This document shows positions 7,989 through 16,820 of a stretch of 64,000 nt of DNA, piece by piece (within the stretch, counting starts at the first letter, position 1; every line of letters starts with the position of its first letter). A model generated the notes under the pieces. The model worked only from the letters and a program-made list of their open reading frames with translations. It was not told where the DNA came from and made no database searches. The position numbers were made by a program, and so were the translations under genes. The DNA comes from Sipunculus nudus (Eukaryota > Annelida > Sipuncula > Golfingiida > Sipunculidae). The stretch spans positions 1,065,001-1,129,000 of the forward strand of contig JAPPUL010000068.1 in NCBI GenBank assembly GCA_026874595.1. The letters are read 5' to 3'.

Positions 7989-8963
7989 ATGAAACTAGCA
8001 GTAGATGTAGCAAGTGGAGAAGTTGTTCAAGAAGAGCTTGTACGCGGGGTAGTTGAGGGAGTTTATGCAAGTGGGGTAGGTGCTATAATAGTGGGTGATG
8101 GTAAACGGATAGAGGGTGTGTTGAAAGAATTAAACTATAGAGGAGATAAGATAGAGATAGAGCATGCACAAGAGGTGATAGGGATGTCGGAGTCGCCGGT
8201 TTTAGGGTGTAGGACAAAGAAGAGGGCAAGTATAATGATAGCAAGCAAGCTGGTTGGAGAAGGGAAGGCGAGGGGTTTGTATTCGCCTGGGAATACAGGA
8301 GCGACAATGGCGGCAGCAGTAATAAACATTCAATGCCTGGAAGGGATAAAGCGACCTGGGATAGGAGCGTTTATAAAGAACGAAATAGGGCACACGCTAC
8401 TGCTTGATGTTGGAGCTAATTTAGATAGCAAACCAAAGCACTTGTTGCAGTATGGTCTTATGGGACATGTCTTTATGAAATGTTTTATAGAAGGGACCCC
8501 ACGTGTAGGTTTATTGAATGTAGGAGAGGAGGCAGATAAGGGCACAGAGCTTACGCGCAAGGCGTATGAGCTTTTGGAGGGGGAGAAAAATATATGCTTT
8601 GTAGGAAACGTTGAAGGTTATGATATAGTTAATGGGAGAGTAGATGTTGTAGTATGCGATGGTTTTGTAGGGAATGCCTTATTAAAGTTTTGTGAGGGAG
8701 TGGGGAAGTTGGTATTAAGCATAGTAGATAAAAGCAATATGGGATTTGGTGAGTTTTTGGGAGCAAAGCGGAAAGTGAAGGAGAGCTTAACGCTACCGTT
8801 CGACTCATCCTATTACGGGGGAGCTCCGTTATTGGGGCTTAAAGGAGATGTTATAGTAGGGCATGGGCAAGCAGATGGGCGTGCGGTAAAGAATGCGGTA
8901 ATAACGTGTAATAAGCTAATGAAGCTTGAGATAGGTAAATTGATAGAAGAAGAGCTTTCATAA
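7989..8963 (+). CDS. plsX: Phosphate acyltransferase
   Basis: PlsX makes acyl-phosphate from acyl-ACP, the donor for glycerol-3-phosphate acylation by PlsY, on the inner face of the membrane. The 324-residue protein has the family features: LAVDVASGE at the N-terminus (family: DxMGGD-like, here changed), the SPGNTGATMAAA motif at about 97-108, LLDVGAN, and a C-terminal GGAPLLGLKG motif. It lies 59 bases after rpmF and opens the fab cluster. Confidence 0.94.
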   Translation: MKLAVDVASGEVVQEELVRGVVEGVYASGVGAIIVGDGKRIEGVLKELNYRGDKIEIEHAQEVIGMSESPVLGCRTKKRASIMIASKLVGEGKARGLYSPGNTGATMAAAVINIQCLEGIKRPGIGAFIKNEIGHTLLLDVGANLDSKPKHLLQYGLMGHVFMKCFIEGTPRVGLLNVGEEADKGTELTRKAYELLEGEKNICFVGNVEGYDIVNGRVDVVVCDGFVGNALLKFCEGVGKLVLSIVDKSNMGFGEFLGAKRKVKESLTLPFDSSYYGGAPLLGLKGDVIVGHGQADGRAVKNAVITCNKLMKLEIGKLIEEELS

Positions 8964-9006
8964 ACATATTATTTGCTACAAAGGCTCATAAAAGCGAGCC
9001 GCAAAA

Positions 9007-9066
9007 GAGAGGGAAAAAGAGAGGGAAAAAGAGAGGGAAAAAGAGAGGGAAAAAGAGAGGGAAAAA
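9007..9066 (+). repeat. Five-copy 12-bp Shine-Dalgarno-like repeat before fabD
   Basis: Five exact tandem copies of GAGAGGGAAAAA end one base before the G that precedes the fabD ATG. Each copy holds an AGAGGG core that resembles a ribosome binding site. The last core (9055-9061) is six bases from the start codon and is probably the site used. Confidence 0.95.
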
Positions 9067-9067
9067 G

Positions 9068-10009
9068 ATGAAAAAAGGACTAGGATATGTATTTCCGGGA
9101 CAGGGAGCACAAGAGGTAGGGATGGGTAAAGAGTTTTACGATAAATATCCGGAAGTCCGCAAGAGGTTTGCCGAAGCGGAGGAGGAACTAGGTTTTGGTA
9201 TAAAGGAGATAATGTTTAAAGGGCCGAAAGAGGAGCTTCAAAAGACACAGAACACGCAGCCGGCTTTATTTTTGAGTAGTATAGTAATGCTTGAGCGTCT
9301 TGAGGGTGCAGGGCTTAAGGCAGATATATGTGCAGGGCACTCATTAGGGGAGTTCAGTGCCTATACCTGTGCTAAGAGTTTGAGTTTTAAAGAAGGGCTT
9401 AGAGTAGTAAGGAAGCGAGGTGAGCTAATGGCGTTGGCAGGAGAAGAGACTAAAGGTTCAATGGCAGCGATAATAGGGCTTAGAGACAAAGAGGTTGAAG
9501 ATATATGCAAGGCGACAATGAGGGCAGGAGGGGGAGGACATGTAGTTCCTGCAAATTATAATAGTCCGGGTCAAGTAGTAATATCAGGAGAGCGGGAGTT
9601 GGTAAAGGAAGCGATGGAGCTGGCAAAGAAGGAGTATAAGGCGAGGATGGTGGTAGAGCTTGAAGTAAGCGGAGCCTTTCATTCGCCATATTTGAAGGGA
9701 GCTGGAGAGGAATTCAAGAAGTATCTAGAAGGGATAGAATTTGGGGAATGCAAGATACCGGTAGTTAATTACCGAGGTAAGATAGAGGGAAGAGAAGGTA
9801 TAAAGGGTTCGTTGGTGAAGCAGTTAACATCGGCAGTAGAATGGGTAAAGGTGGTGGAAAGCATGGCATCAAAAGGAGTAGAAACCATAGTAGAGATAGG
9901 TTCGGGACGAGTTTTGCAAGGACTTATAAAAAAGATAGATAAGAAAGTAAAGGTATACAGCGTTAATGGGCTTGAAAGTTATAATAAGGTGCTAGATGCT
10001 CTTTTGTAG
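9068..10009 (+). CDS. fabD: Malonyl-CoA:ACP transacylase
   Basis: FabD loads malonate from malonyl-CoA onto acyl carrier protein. The 313 residues contain the FPGQGAQ motif (9-15), the nucleophile Ser92 in GHSLGE, and catalytic His205 in GAFHSPY. The start follows the repeat-borne ribosome binding site array. It is followed by fabG after 64 bases. Confidence 0.96.
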   Translation: MKKGLGYVFPGQGAQEVGMGKEFYDKYPEVRKRFAEAEEELGFGIKEIMFKGPKEELQKTQNTQPALFLSSIVMLERLEGAGLKADICAGHSLGEFSAYTCAKSLSFKEGLRVVRKRGELMALAGEETKGSMAAIIGLRDKEVEDICKATMRAGGGGHVVPANYNSPGQVVISGERELVKEAMELAKKEYKARMVVELEVSGAFHSPYLKGAGEEFKKYLEGIEFGECKIPVVNYRGKIEGREGIKGSLVKQLTSAVEWVKVVESMASKGVETIVEIGSGRVLQGLIKKIDKKVKVYSVNGLESYNKVLDALL

Positions 10010-10020
10010 ATAATGTGAGT

Positions 10021-10056
10021 AGTAGGCTAAAGGAGTATAGTAGACTAAAGGAGTAT
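10021..10056 (+). repeat. 18-bp tandem repeat before fabG
   Basis: Two copies of an 18-bp unit (AGTAGRCTAAAGGAGTAT) in the fabD-fabG gap. Each copy contains AAAGGAG, a ribosome binding site core, but both are too far from the fabG ATG; GAGAAGGA at 10061-10068 is the likely site used. Confidence 0.9.
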
Positions 10057-10073
10057 AAAAGAGAAGGATAAAG

Positions 10074-10814
10074 ATGATAGATTTAAAAGATAAAATTATC
10101 TTAATAACAGGAGGGAGTCAGGGGATAGGGAAGGATATAGTAGAGTTTTTGTCAGAGTGTGGAGCAACTATGTGCATATGTGACAGGAGTTCTAAGGAGC
10201 GGGGGATATATGCAGATAAAGCCGCTAAGAAGTTTATGGTAGAGAAGGTGGATGTATCAAGTGAGGATGAAGTTAAACGAGGAGTAAATGCGGTTTTAGA
10301 AAGGCATGGTAGAATAGATGTACTTATAAACAATGCAGGGATAGTCCGAGACAGGCTTGGGATTCGGATGAGTGAAGATGAGTGGGAGGCGGTATTGAAT
10401 GTAAATTTGAAGGGAGCATTTTTAATGAGTCGAGAAGTGCTTAAGGTGATGAGCAAAGCCCGTTGTGGAAAGATAATAAACATCTCGTCAATAATAGGGC
10501 TTGTAGGGAATGTGGGACAAGGGAATTATGCAGCAAGCAAAGCAGGACTTATAGCGTTAACGAAATCGCTTGCGATGGAGATGGGGGGACGAAACATAAC
10601 AGTAAATGCGATTGCGCCGGGGTTTATAAGGACAGAGATGTCGGAGGGACTAATAAAGAAGGCAGGAGAACAGATGTTGAAAAAGATACCATTAAATAGG
10701 TTTGGAGAAGGAAAAGACATAGCTAACATGGCATTATATTTGTCATCGAGTTTATCAGATTACATAACAGGACAAGTGTTTGTGATAGATGGCGGACTAA
10801 CAATGACGGGATAA
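10074..10814 (+). CDS. fabG: 3-oxoacyl-ACP reductase
   Basis: FabG reduces 3-oxoacyl-ACP with NADPH in fatty-acid elongation. It is a 246-residue short-chain dehydrogenase: TGGSQGIG cofactor loop (12-19), NNAG (86-89), and the catalytic Ser139, Tyr152 and Lys156 (NYAASK). The C-terminal YITGQVFVIDGG is typical. fabF follows after only 20 bases; the acpP gene that normally lies between them is missing. Confidence 0.95.
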   Translation: MIDLKDKIILITGGSQGIGKDIVEFLSECGATMCICDRSSKERGIYADKAAKKFMVEKVDVSSEDEVKRGVNAVLERHGRIDVLINNAGIVRDRLGIRMSEDEWEAVLNVNLKGAFLMSREVLKVMSKARCGKIINISSIIGLVGNVGQGNYAASKAGLIALTKSLAMEMGGRNITVNAIAPGFIRTEMSEGLIKKAGEQMLKKIPLNRFGEGKDIANMALYLSSSLSDYITGQVFVIDGGLTMTG

Positions 10815-10834
10815 GAGATTAGGAGAGAAACGAG

Positions 10835-12088
10835 ATGAGGGAACATAGGGTATATGTAACAGGAGTTGGGGCGATAACGCCTATAGGAAATGATGTAAAA
10901 ACGTTCTGGAGAAATTGCCTTGCAGGAGAGTCAGGTGTAGATATAATAAAAGCGTTTGATACAACAGGGTTTCCAACGAGTTTTGCAGCTGAGATAAAAG
11001 ATTTTGATCCGTTGGACTATATATCTAAGTCGTTATTAAAGCGAACAGATTTATTTACACAGTATGCCTTAGCAAGCACACAAGAGGTGATGAATGATGC
11101 AGGGCTAAGCCGGGAAAAGCTTGAGAGTATGGATAGGAGTCGGATAGGCTTAATAATAGGGACAGGGATAGGAGGGATGGATTTTTACACACAAACGGCA
11201 AATACGTTTGCAGAGCATGGCTGGAGGAAGGTTTCACCTTTTTTCATACCGGTAGTTATAACGAACATGGCAAGCGGAGTGGTTGCGATAGAATGGGGTT
11301 TAATGGGCCCTAACTTTGCAATAAGCACGGCATGCGCAACTGGCAATCATTCGATATTAGAATCTATGCATATAATAAAGCGAGGAGAGGCAGATATAAT
11401 GATCTGTGGAGGTGCAGAAGCGGCAATAACGCCATTATCGCTAGCCGGGTTTTCTGCAGCCCGAGCCTTATCAACAAACAATGCCAATCCAAAGGGAGCA
11501 TCAAGGCCATTTGATAAGGGGCGGGATGGTTTTGTAATTGGCAGTGGGGCAGGGGTTTTGCTAATAGAGAGTGAAGCGAGTGCGATAAAGCGGGGAGCGA
11601 AAATATACGGAGAACTTTTGGGAGGAGGGATGTCCTGCGATGCATATCATATAACAGCGCCACGACCTGATGCACAAGGCGTAGTAAACTGTATGGCCAC
11701 AGCGCTAAAAAACTCTGGACTTGATAAAGAAGAAGTAAATTATATAAATACGCATGGAACAAGCACATTGTTAGGGGACAAAGCAGAACAGAATGCAATA
11801 AAGAAAGTTTTTGGTTCTCATGCTAAGAAATTGAAGGTAAACTCAACAAAGTCAATGATAGGCCATTTGTTGGGAGCAGCAGGCGGTGTTGAAGCGATAG
11901 CAATACTTAAGAGTATGGAGGAGGGCAAACTTCATCCTACAATAAATCAAACAGAATCTGACCCTGAATGTGATCTTGACTGTGTCCCAAACGAGGCAAT
12001 AAATCATGAAGTACGGATTGGGATATCAAATTCATTTGGTTTTGGTGGACATAATTGTACATTGGTCTTCAAACGCTATAAAGATTAA
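10835..12088 (+). CDS. fabF: 3-oxoacyl-ACP synthase II
   Basis: FabF condenses malonyl-ACP with growing acyl-ACP. It is 417 residues with the complete Cys-His-His triad: Cys167 in STACATG, His307 in NTHGTS, His344 in MIGHLLGAAG. The GFGGHN C-terminal motif is present. GGAGAGAAACGAG precedes the start. rnc follows 32 bases later. Confidence 0.96.
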   Translation: MREHRVYVTGVGAITPIGNDVKTFWRNCLAGESGVDIIKAFDTTGFPTSFAAEIKDFDPLDYISKSLLKRTDLFTQYALASTQEVMNDAGLSREKLESMDRSRIGLIIGTGIGGMDFYTQTANTFAEHGWRKVSPFFIPVVITNMASGVVAIEWGLMGPNFAISTACATGNHSILESMHIIKRGEADIMICGGAEAAITPLSLAGFSAARALSTNNANPKGASRPFDKGRDGFVIGSGAGVLLIESEASAIKRGAKIYGELLGGGMSCDAYHITAPRPDAQGVVNCMATALKNSGLDKEEVNYINTHGTSTLLGDKAEQNAIKKVFGSHAKKLKVNSTKSMIGHLLGAAGGVEAIAILKSMEEGKLHPTINQTESDPECDLDCVPNEAINHEVRIGISNSFGFGGHNCTLVFKRYKD

Positions 12089-12120
12089 AAGACAAATAAA
12101 ATAAGGAGAAGAATTTAGGG

Positions 12121-12813
12121 TTGGAAAGCATTAGGCAAAAGGAATTAAAGAAGCTACAAGATATACTAGGAATATGTTTTCAAGACATAAAGTTATTAAA
12201 CAAAGCATTAATGCACAGTTCGTATGTAAATGAGCATAAAGATGAAACAGATAGTAATGAACGGCTTGAGCTTTTGGGAGATTCGGTACTAGGCTTAATA
12301 GTGAGTGAATATTTGTATAAAAATTACGAAGATAGAGAAGGAGAGCTTTCGCGAATTAAGGCAGTTGTGGTAAGTGAATATAGCTTGGCACAATTGGGTA
12401 GGAAGCTATCAATTGGCCCGTATATATTGCTTGGAAGGGGGGAGAAGCTATCAGACGGTGTAAATCGAGATGCTCTTTTAGAAGACACGGTAGAAGCATT
12501 AATAGGAGCATATTATATAGATTCAGGACTTGAAAAGACACGAAACTTTATATTACCGTATATAGAAGAAGAAGTTAAAAAGGCTTATAAAGAGAGTCAT
12601 AGGCGTGATTATAAAACGCTTTTACAACATCAAATACAAGAGCTCTATAAAATCTGTCCAACCTATGCGACAATATGGGAAGAAGGGCCTGATCACAAGA
12701 AGCTATTTTGCGTTGAGGTACGAGTTAAGGGCGAGAGTTTTGCTAAAGGCTATGGTAAGAGTAAACGCGATGCTCAACAGGACGCCGCACGCAATACATT
12801 AAATAGTATATAG
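12121..12813 (+). CDS. rnc: Ribonuclease III
   Basis: RNase III cuts double-stranded RNA in rRNA maturation and mRNA turnover. The endonuclease domain has the signature ERLELLGDS with Glu47, Glu50 and Asp54, and Asp122/Glu125 in EDTVEALIGA, at the same spacing as the E. coli residues. A double-stranded RNA-binding domain follows from about 158 to 230, ending in the KRDAQQDAA helix. The start is TTG, chosen because it is the first codon before the conserved N-terminus and AAGGAG lies 12 bases upstream. fabF-rnc is a common order. Confidence 0.95.
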   Translation: MESIRQKELKKLQDILGICFQDIKLLNKALMHSSYVNEHKDETDSNERLELLGDSVLGLIVSEYLYKNYEDREGELSRIKAVVVSEYSLAQLGRKLSIGPYILLGRGEKLSDGVNRDALLEDTVEALIGAYYIDSGLEKTRNFILPYIEEEVKKAYKESHRRDYKTLLQHQIQELYKICPTYATIWEEGPDHKKLFCVEVRVKGESFAKGYGKSKRDAQQDAARNTLNSI

Positions 12814-12862
12814 AGATTCAAAAGACATGATAAAATATAGTATAGAAATAGTATAGAATATA

Positions 12863-13627
12863 TTAAATATTGGTGGATATTTTAGATTGCTCTATAAAAT
12901 GAGTACACAAAGTATTTACACAAGAGTCACATCGTTTAAAAGTTTTACTACTTGGTTGTTGTGCTTGTCCTTGACACGGATCCGAAAGTTCTTGGTTTTC
13001 TTCATAACTGCAACAACACATAACGCGGTCACAAAGCCCAATCGTCTTATGAGAATTAGAAGAAGCAGTGTTTTGTTTATTTAATCCAACTTCTTTTTGA
13101 GTAAAATGTGTCAAACCAGATTGTCGACAACAAAGCTCTTTGCCGCATATACCATGTCCTCCAAGTAAAGCGGCCTCATCACGTTTACCAATCTGCCTTA
13201 GCTCTATTCTAGTCTTAAATATAGAAGCAAGTGTTCTTACAAGTTCTCTAAAATCAAGCCGCGTTTCTGCGCTAAAGTTAAATAACACGGTATTTGTATC
13301 TATAAAATAGTGCGAGTTTATTAACTTCATAGGAAGATTATGTTTTATAATTTGGTCTTTTGTTATATTAAACGCTTCGAAAGCTTTGTCTTTACAGTTT
13401 TGGTATGCCTCAAAATCCTTCTCTTGGGCTTTGTATAAGACCTTATTTACATCATGAGTCTTATCTTCATCCAACGCAATAGAATCTAAAGCAATTTGTC
13501 CAATAGTGGAACCAAAACGTGTTTGTAAAACATAATCATCGTTTGGGGCAAACCTAAAATCTTCCGTATAGCTATATAGTATAGTACTTTGGTTAAACTC
13601 TGTACGTGCTTTTACATACTTTATCAT
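12863..13627 (-). CDS. ricT: PSP1/RicT (YaaT)-family protein
   Basis: A 254-residue PSP1-domain protein. The conserved cysteines of RicT/YaaT, which in Bacillus belong to the Fe-S-carrying Ric complex acting on RNase Y and development, are visible in GICGKELCC and GLCDRVMCC. Extra cysteines occur near the C-terminus (CDSCVNTLC, about 234-242), beyond the usual core. It lies 29 bases downstream of yaaR, an order also known in Bacillus (yaaR-holB-yaaT), here without holB. No clear Shine-Dalgarno. Confidence 0.88.
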   Translation of the reverse strand: MIKYVKARTEFNQSTILYSYTEDFRFAPNDDYVLQTRFGSTIGQIALDSIALDEDKTHDVNKVLYKAQEKDFEAYQNCKDKAFEAFNITKDQIIKHNLPMKLINSHYFIDTNTVLFNFSAETRLDFRELVRTLASIFKTRIELRQIGKRDEAALLGGHGICGKELCCRQSGLTHFTQKEVGLNKQNTASSNSHKTIGLCDRVMCCCSYEENQELSDPCQGQAQQPSSKTFKRCDSCVNTLCTHFIEQSKISTNI

Positions 13628-13656
13628 TTAAATACTATTATCTTTTACATTAAAAT

Positions 13657-14097
13657 TTACATTAAGAAATTTACTAACAAACCTTTAATCTCATTAATAC
13701 TTTCAAGCAAATCCATACCTTCTTTTTCTTTTTGAAGTACTTTGGTTGTTAGTTCTTCTAGTTTCTTATTAATAAGTATAACTATTTTATAATCCATTTT
13801 AGCACCATATATATCTTTTATTTTGTAGCTTGAGGAGTTGGCGTAGCTAAAAAATGCTTTTATGTGGTTTTTGTATAAAAGTAAATTGTCATAGGAAGGA
13901 TTTGCTATAAAGCGTTTACTATATCCATGTATCTCTTTTATATATTCTTCTATCTCAGCTTTTATGTATGTTTTATATTCATCGTTTAAGGTGCTTTTAA
14001 ATATAGACTTATTTATAGAATCTTGACTTAGGGTCTTGATGGTGTTTTTTGGTACATTCCGTTGAACTAGTCTGTTTTTTGCATATCCTATCTTCAT
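13657..14097 (-). CDS. YaaR family protein (DUF327)
   Basis: A 146-residue helical protein. The C-terminal half (YKIVILINKKLEELTTKVL and the LLESINEIKGLL helix) matches what I know of the YaaR/DUF327 family, whose function is not established. It sits between bactofilin (24 bases upstream) and ricT (29 bases downstream) in one - strand run. No Shine-Dalgarno is evident. Confidence 0.75.
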   Translation of the reverse strand: MKIGYAKNRLVQRNVPKNTIKTLSQDSINKSIFKSTLNDEYKTYIKAEIEEYIKEIHGYSKRFIANPSYDNLLLYKNHIKAFFSYANSSSYKIKDIYGAKMDYKIVILINKKLEELTTKVLQKEKEGMDLLESINEIKGLLVNFLM

Positions 14098-14121
14098 AAT
14101 ATATTAGTCTAAAAAATTTAG

Positions 14122-14535
14122 CTATTTTATAAGTAAATCTTCACTTGTTTCAAGCTCCATCATATTTGTAGTTTTCCCTATCTTTTCAAGATTTGTAGGA
14201 TTTATATTGCAACGTCCTGAAAAATATGCCCCATCTTCGATCATAAGTAAGCCAGATGTTATATCTGCTGTAACAAAGGCAGTAGATTTTATAATAACAT
14301 TATTACTCGCCTCAAGCTCTCCCTCAAACTCGCCTCCAATCTCTATACTCTTTGCAGAGATTTTGCCTTTCCCGCGTCCAAGCCTGCTTATATGTATTCG
14401 ACTATTAGTAAGCAATATTCCTTCTATAACTCCATCTACTCTAAGTGCTCCACTTAACTTAAACTCTCCCTTAAAGTGATTACCTGCTCCTATTATACTG
14501 TCTATTGATTCTGTGCCTGTCTCACCTACAGACAT
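14122..14535 (-). CDS. Bactofilin
   Basis: Bactofilins are beta-helical cytoskeletal polymers that position cell-wall enzymes. The 137-residue protein has the right-handed beta-helix pattern: hydrophobic/Gly-rich repeats from GNHFKGEFKLSGALRVDG (17-34) through GKISAKSIEIGGEFEGELEA and ending near FSGRCN. A clear AAGGAG precedes the ATG. The upstream neighbour is an M23 endopeptidase, the best-known partner of bactofilins in cell-shape control. Confidence 0.92.
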   Translation of the reverse strand: MSVGETGTESIDSIIGAGNHFKGEFKLSGALRVDGVIEGILLTNSRIHISRLGRGKGKISAKSIEIGGEFEGELEASNNVIIKSTAFVTADITSGLLMIEDGAYFSGRCNINPTNLEKIGKTTNMMELETSEDLLIK

Positions 14536-14714
14536 TTCTTCACTCCTTCGTCAGCTAACTTTATTATATATACTAATTTACTATTAATCCATATTCGCAA
14601 ATCGATTGACTGTATCGGCATTTGTACTTAAAACGTCTTCTTCTCATAAGCATACTTAATCTCCTACAAACCAGCTTCTGCTATGCATTATCTCCATTAC
14701 GTACATTACCTCCA

Positions 14715-15791
14715 TTATCGATGACTTAGATTTTCAAATCTATCAAGACTTATGAAAGGATATGGGTTTATCGGAACTTTATTTACCCTAACTTCATAAT
14801 GTAAATGTGGGCCTGTTGAGCGCCCAGTATTTCCAAGATGACCTATTATCTGTCCTTTTCTAACTTCATCCCCTTGCTGAACTATTATCTTTGATAGGTG
14901 TAAATATCTTGTACTAAAACCAAGCTTATGTGCTAGAGTTACATATAACCCCATAGTCTTTGAATAACCCATACGTACCACTTGTCCATTTCCAGTTGCA
15001 AGTACCGGGGTTCCGGTTATGTTATGAATATCTATTCCATAATGTTGAGCCATTTTATGGGTAAATGGATCTCGTCTCCATCCAAATCCTGACGTCATTA
15101 TCCCACGACCTATACGGCTTCCAAGCACAGGGAATATTGAAGGCATATCATTTAATAGAGTACGATATCCTTTTAATAAACTAGATATATTTCTTACTTT
15201 GTCTTCTGCAAAACCAAGCTTTTTATTAACTAAGATAAAATCTTCTATCTCTTGTACATGAGGAGATGTGACTCCTTCTCCATTCTCTTTATTGTTTAGA
15301 GCACTTTTGTGTAGCTCTTTGTTGTTATATAATGCGTATTCCTTTGTTGATTCAGGCCCGCCAACTCCTCGGTTTTGAACAAGCTCAAGCAAATTGCTCT
15401 CACCGCCTGTTAGTTTTTGAAGTGTATCTAGCGAGGTTGAGAGTTTCCCTGTTTTATCCTTTAAATCTGAAACAAGTTCTACAAAGCTTCTTAAATCTGA
15501 TGAACGCTTTAAATACTCATCCGTCAAGCTTATTAACTCTTGTTCTTTAGTCCCTCTGTCTACAAAGAAGTATGAGCCGCCTATTGTCAACAATAATATA
15601 AGTGCAAAGAAGAAAAACAATACCAAGTTCGAAATCCGAAAGTTAAATATTTTTTCTTCTGAGTGTGGGATAAGCATTATGGTAATATATTCTTTGCCCT
15701 TTCCTCTCATATATTGAAATATCTTTTTAATAGCTTTTTTACTTCCTTTCAAAACACCATTTTTACTACTATCTGTATACTTTTCTTCCAC
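14715..15791 (-). CDS. Membrane-anchored M23 (LytM) peptidoglycan endopeptidase
   Basis: A 358-residue protein: a cytoplasmic start, one transmembrane helix at about 55-77, a coiled-coil-prone stretch (82-130, 180-212) and a C-terminal LytM domain (230-345). Zinc ligands are His250 and Asp254 (QHYGIDIH) and His331 of HLHYE, with catalytic His298/His329 region intact (YLHLS, PHLHY). It should cut peptide cross-links in the periplasm and would be controlled by the bactofilin encoded 179 bases downstream. TatD is divergent, 198 bases away. Confidence 0.92.
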   Translation of the reverse strand: MEEKYTDSSKNGVLKGSKKAIKKIFQYMRGKGKEYITIMLIPHSEEKIFNFRISNLVLFFFFALILLLTIGGSYFFVDRGTKEQELISLTDEYLKRSSDLRSFVELVSDLKDKTGKLSTSLDTLQKLTGGESNLLELVQNRGVGGPESTKEYALYNNKELHKSALNNKENGEGVTSPHVQEIEDFILVNKKLGFAEDKVRNISSLLKGYRTLLNDMPSIFPVLGSRIGRGIMTSGFGWRRDPFTHKMAQHYGIDIHNITGTPVLATGNGQVVRMGYSKTMGLYVTLAHKLGFSTRYLHLSKIIVQQGDEVRKGQIIGHLGNTGRSTGPHLHYEVRVNKVPINPYPFISLDRFENLSHR

Positions 15792-15825
15792 TTGCTTATG
15801 TCCTATTACCTATATCTTAGTTCTA

Positions 15826-15849
15826 GTCCAGGTCCTAGTCCAGGTTTAA
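15826..15849. repeat. 12-bp direct repeat in the M23/tatD divergent gap
   Basis: Two copies of CTAGTCCAGGTY in tandem lie in the otherwise AT-rich divergent promoter region. Confidence 0.7.
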
Positions 15850-15989
15850 ATTTAGTATATCCAAACTATAATACAATATATAATAAAGTTACGTTGACTG
15901 ACTTAACTAGTAGTTTAGATATAAATAAATTTATATTATTTATGGTCAATATAGCTTGTTTTTTTTATATATTTTTTAAAAAAATCGTT

Positions 15990-16769
15990 ATGCCTACTTT
16001 TATTGATTCTCATGCACATATATTTTTCACTTATTCTAATATAAATGAAGCATCTTATTCTATTTCGAATTATCTAAGCAATAATATTAACGCTATTATT
16101 AATGTTTCTCTTGATTTTAGTTCTTATTTATTTAATAAAAAGTTATTTGAGCTTAATAATAAGGTTTTTTATACTGCAGGATTATACCCATCGTATGCAC
16201 AGCAATATAATGCTAATATGCAAAAAGCATTAACTAGCTTAGCGTGTGATGAGAATGTGGTTGCAATTGGAGAGTGTGGCATTGACTATTTTAGAAATTA
16301 TGCAACACCAGTAAAACAAATTAAGCTTTTTGAGGATCAAGTTATTCTTGCAAAAGAGCTTAAGTTACCAATCATTGTGCATACGAGGGATTCTTTTGCG
16401 GATGTTTATAAAATACTTGCAAAACATAGTCCCTTAAACGCTTCTGGTGTTATGCATTGCTATTCAGGGGATAGTGATTTTGTTAAGCGTTTTCTTGATT
16501 TAGGACTCTTTATATCATTTGCAGGGAATGTTACTTATAAAAAATCCGACATAATACGAAAAAGCGTTAAACATGTACCGCTTAATAAACTATTAATCGA
16601 AACCGACTCCCCCTATCTTGCTCCAGCACCAGTTAGAGGTAAGACTAATTCACCTCTTTATTTACACTATACTGCTTGCGCCATTGCCGATATAAAACAA
16701 TGTCCCCTTGAAACTATTGCTACTAACACCTCTAATAATGCGATTAAGCTTTTTAGGCTTAACCTCTAG
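15990..16769 (+). CDS. tatD: TatD family metal-dependent hydrolase
   Basis: A TatD-type DNase/hydrolase of 259 residues. Metal ligands are visible: His8 and His10 in DSHAH, Glu in GECGID, His in VHTRD, His in MHCYSG and Asp in ETDSPYL. I start at 15990 because MPTFIDSHAH begins the conserved barrel; the open frame continues upstream for 109 codons but that part overlaps the M23 gene antisense and looks unlike any leader. The product is rich in Asn, Ser and Ile, matching its position against the local skew. Confidence 0.9.
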   Translation: MPTFIDSHAHIFFTYSNINEASYSISNYLSNNINAIINVSLDFSSYLFNKKLFELNNKVFYTAGLYPSYAQQYNANMQKALTSLACDENVVAIGECGIDYFRNYATPVKQIKLFEDQVILAKELKLPIIVHTRDSFADVYKILAKHSPLNASGVMHCYSGDSDFVKRFLDLGLFISFAGNVTYKKSDIIRKSVKHVPLNKLLIETDSPYLAPAPVRGKTNSPLYLHYTACAIADIKQCPLETIATNTSNNAIKLFRLNL

Positions 16770-16820
16770 CTTTATAAAGATTTGTAAAATCTCACAAACT
16801 AAAAAACTAAAAACTAAATA

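Noticed and set aside
15663-15989. N-terminal extension of the TatD frame
   Set aside because: It overlaps the M23 gene antisense, has no ribosome binding site or conserved sequence, and the TatD fold begins at MPTFIDSHAH.
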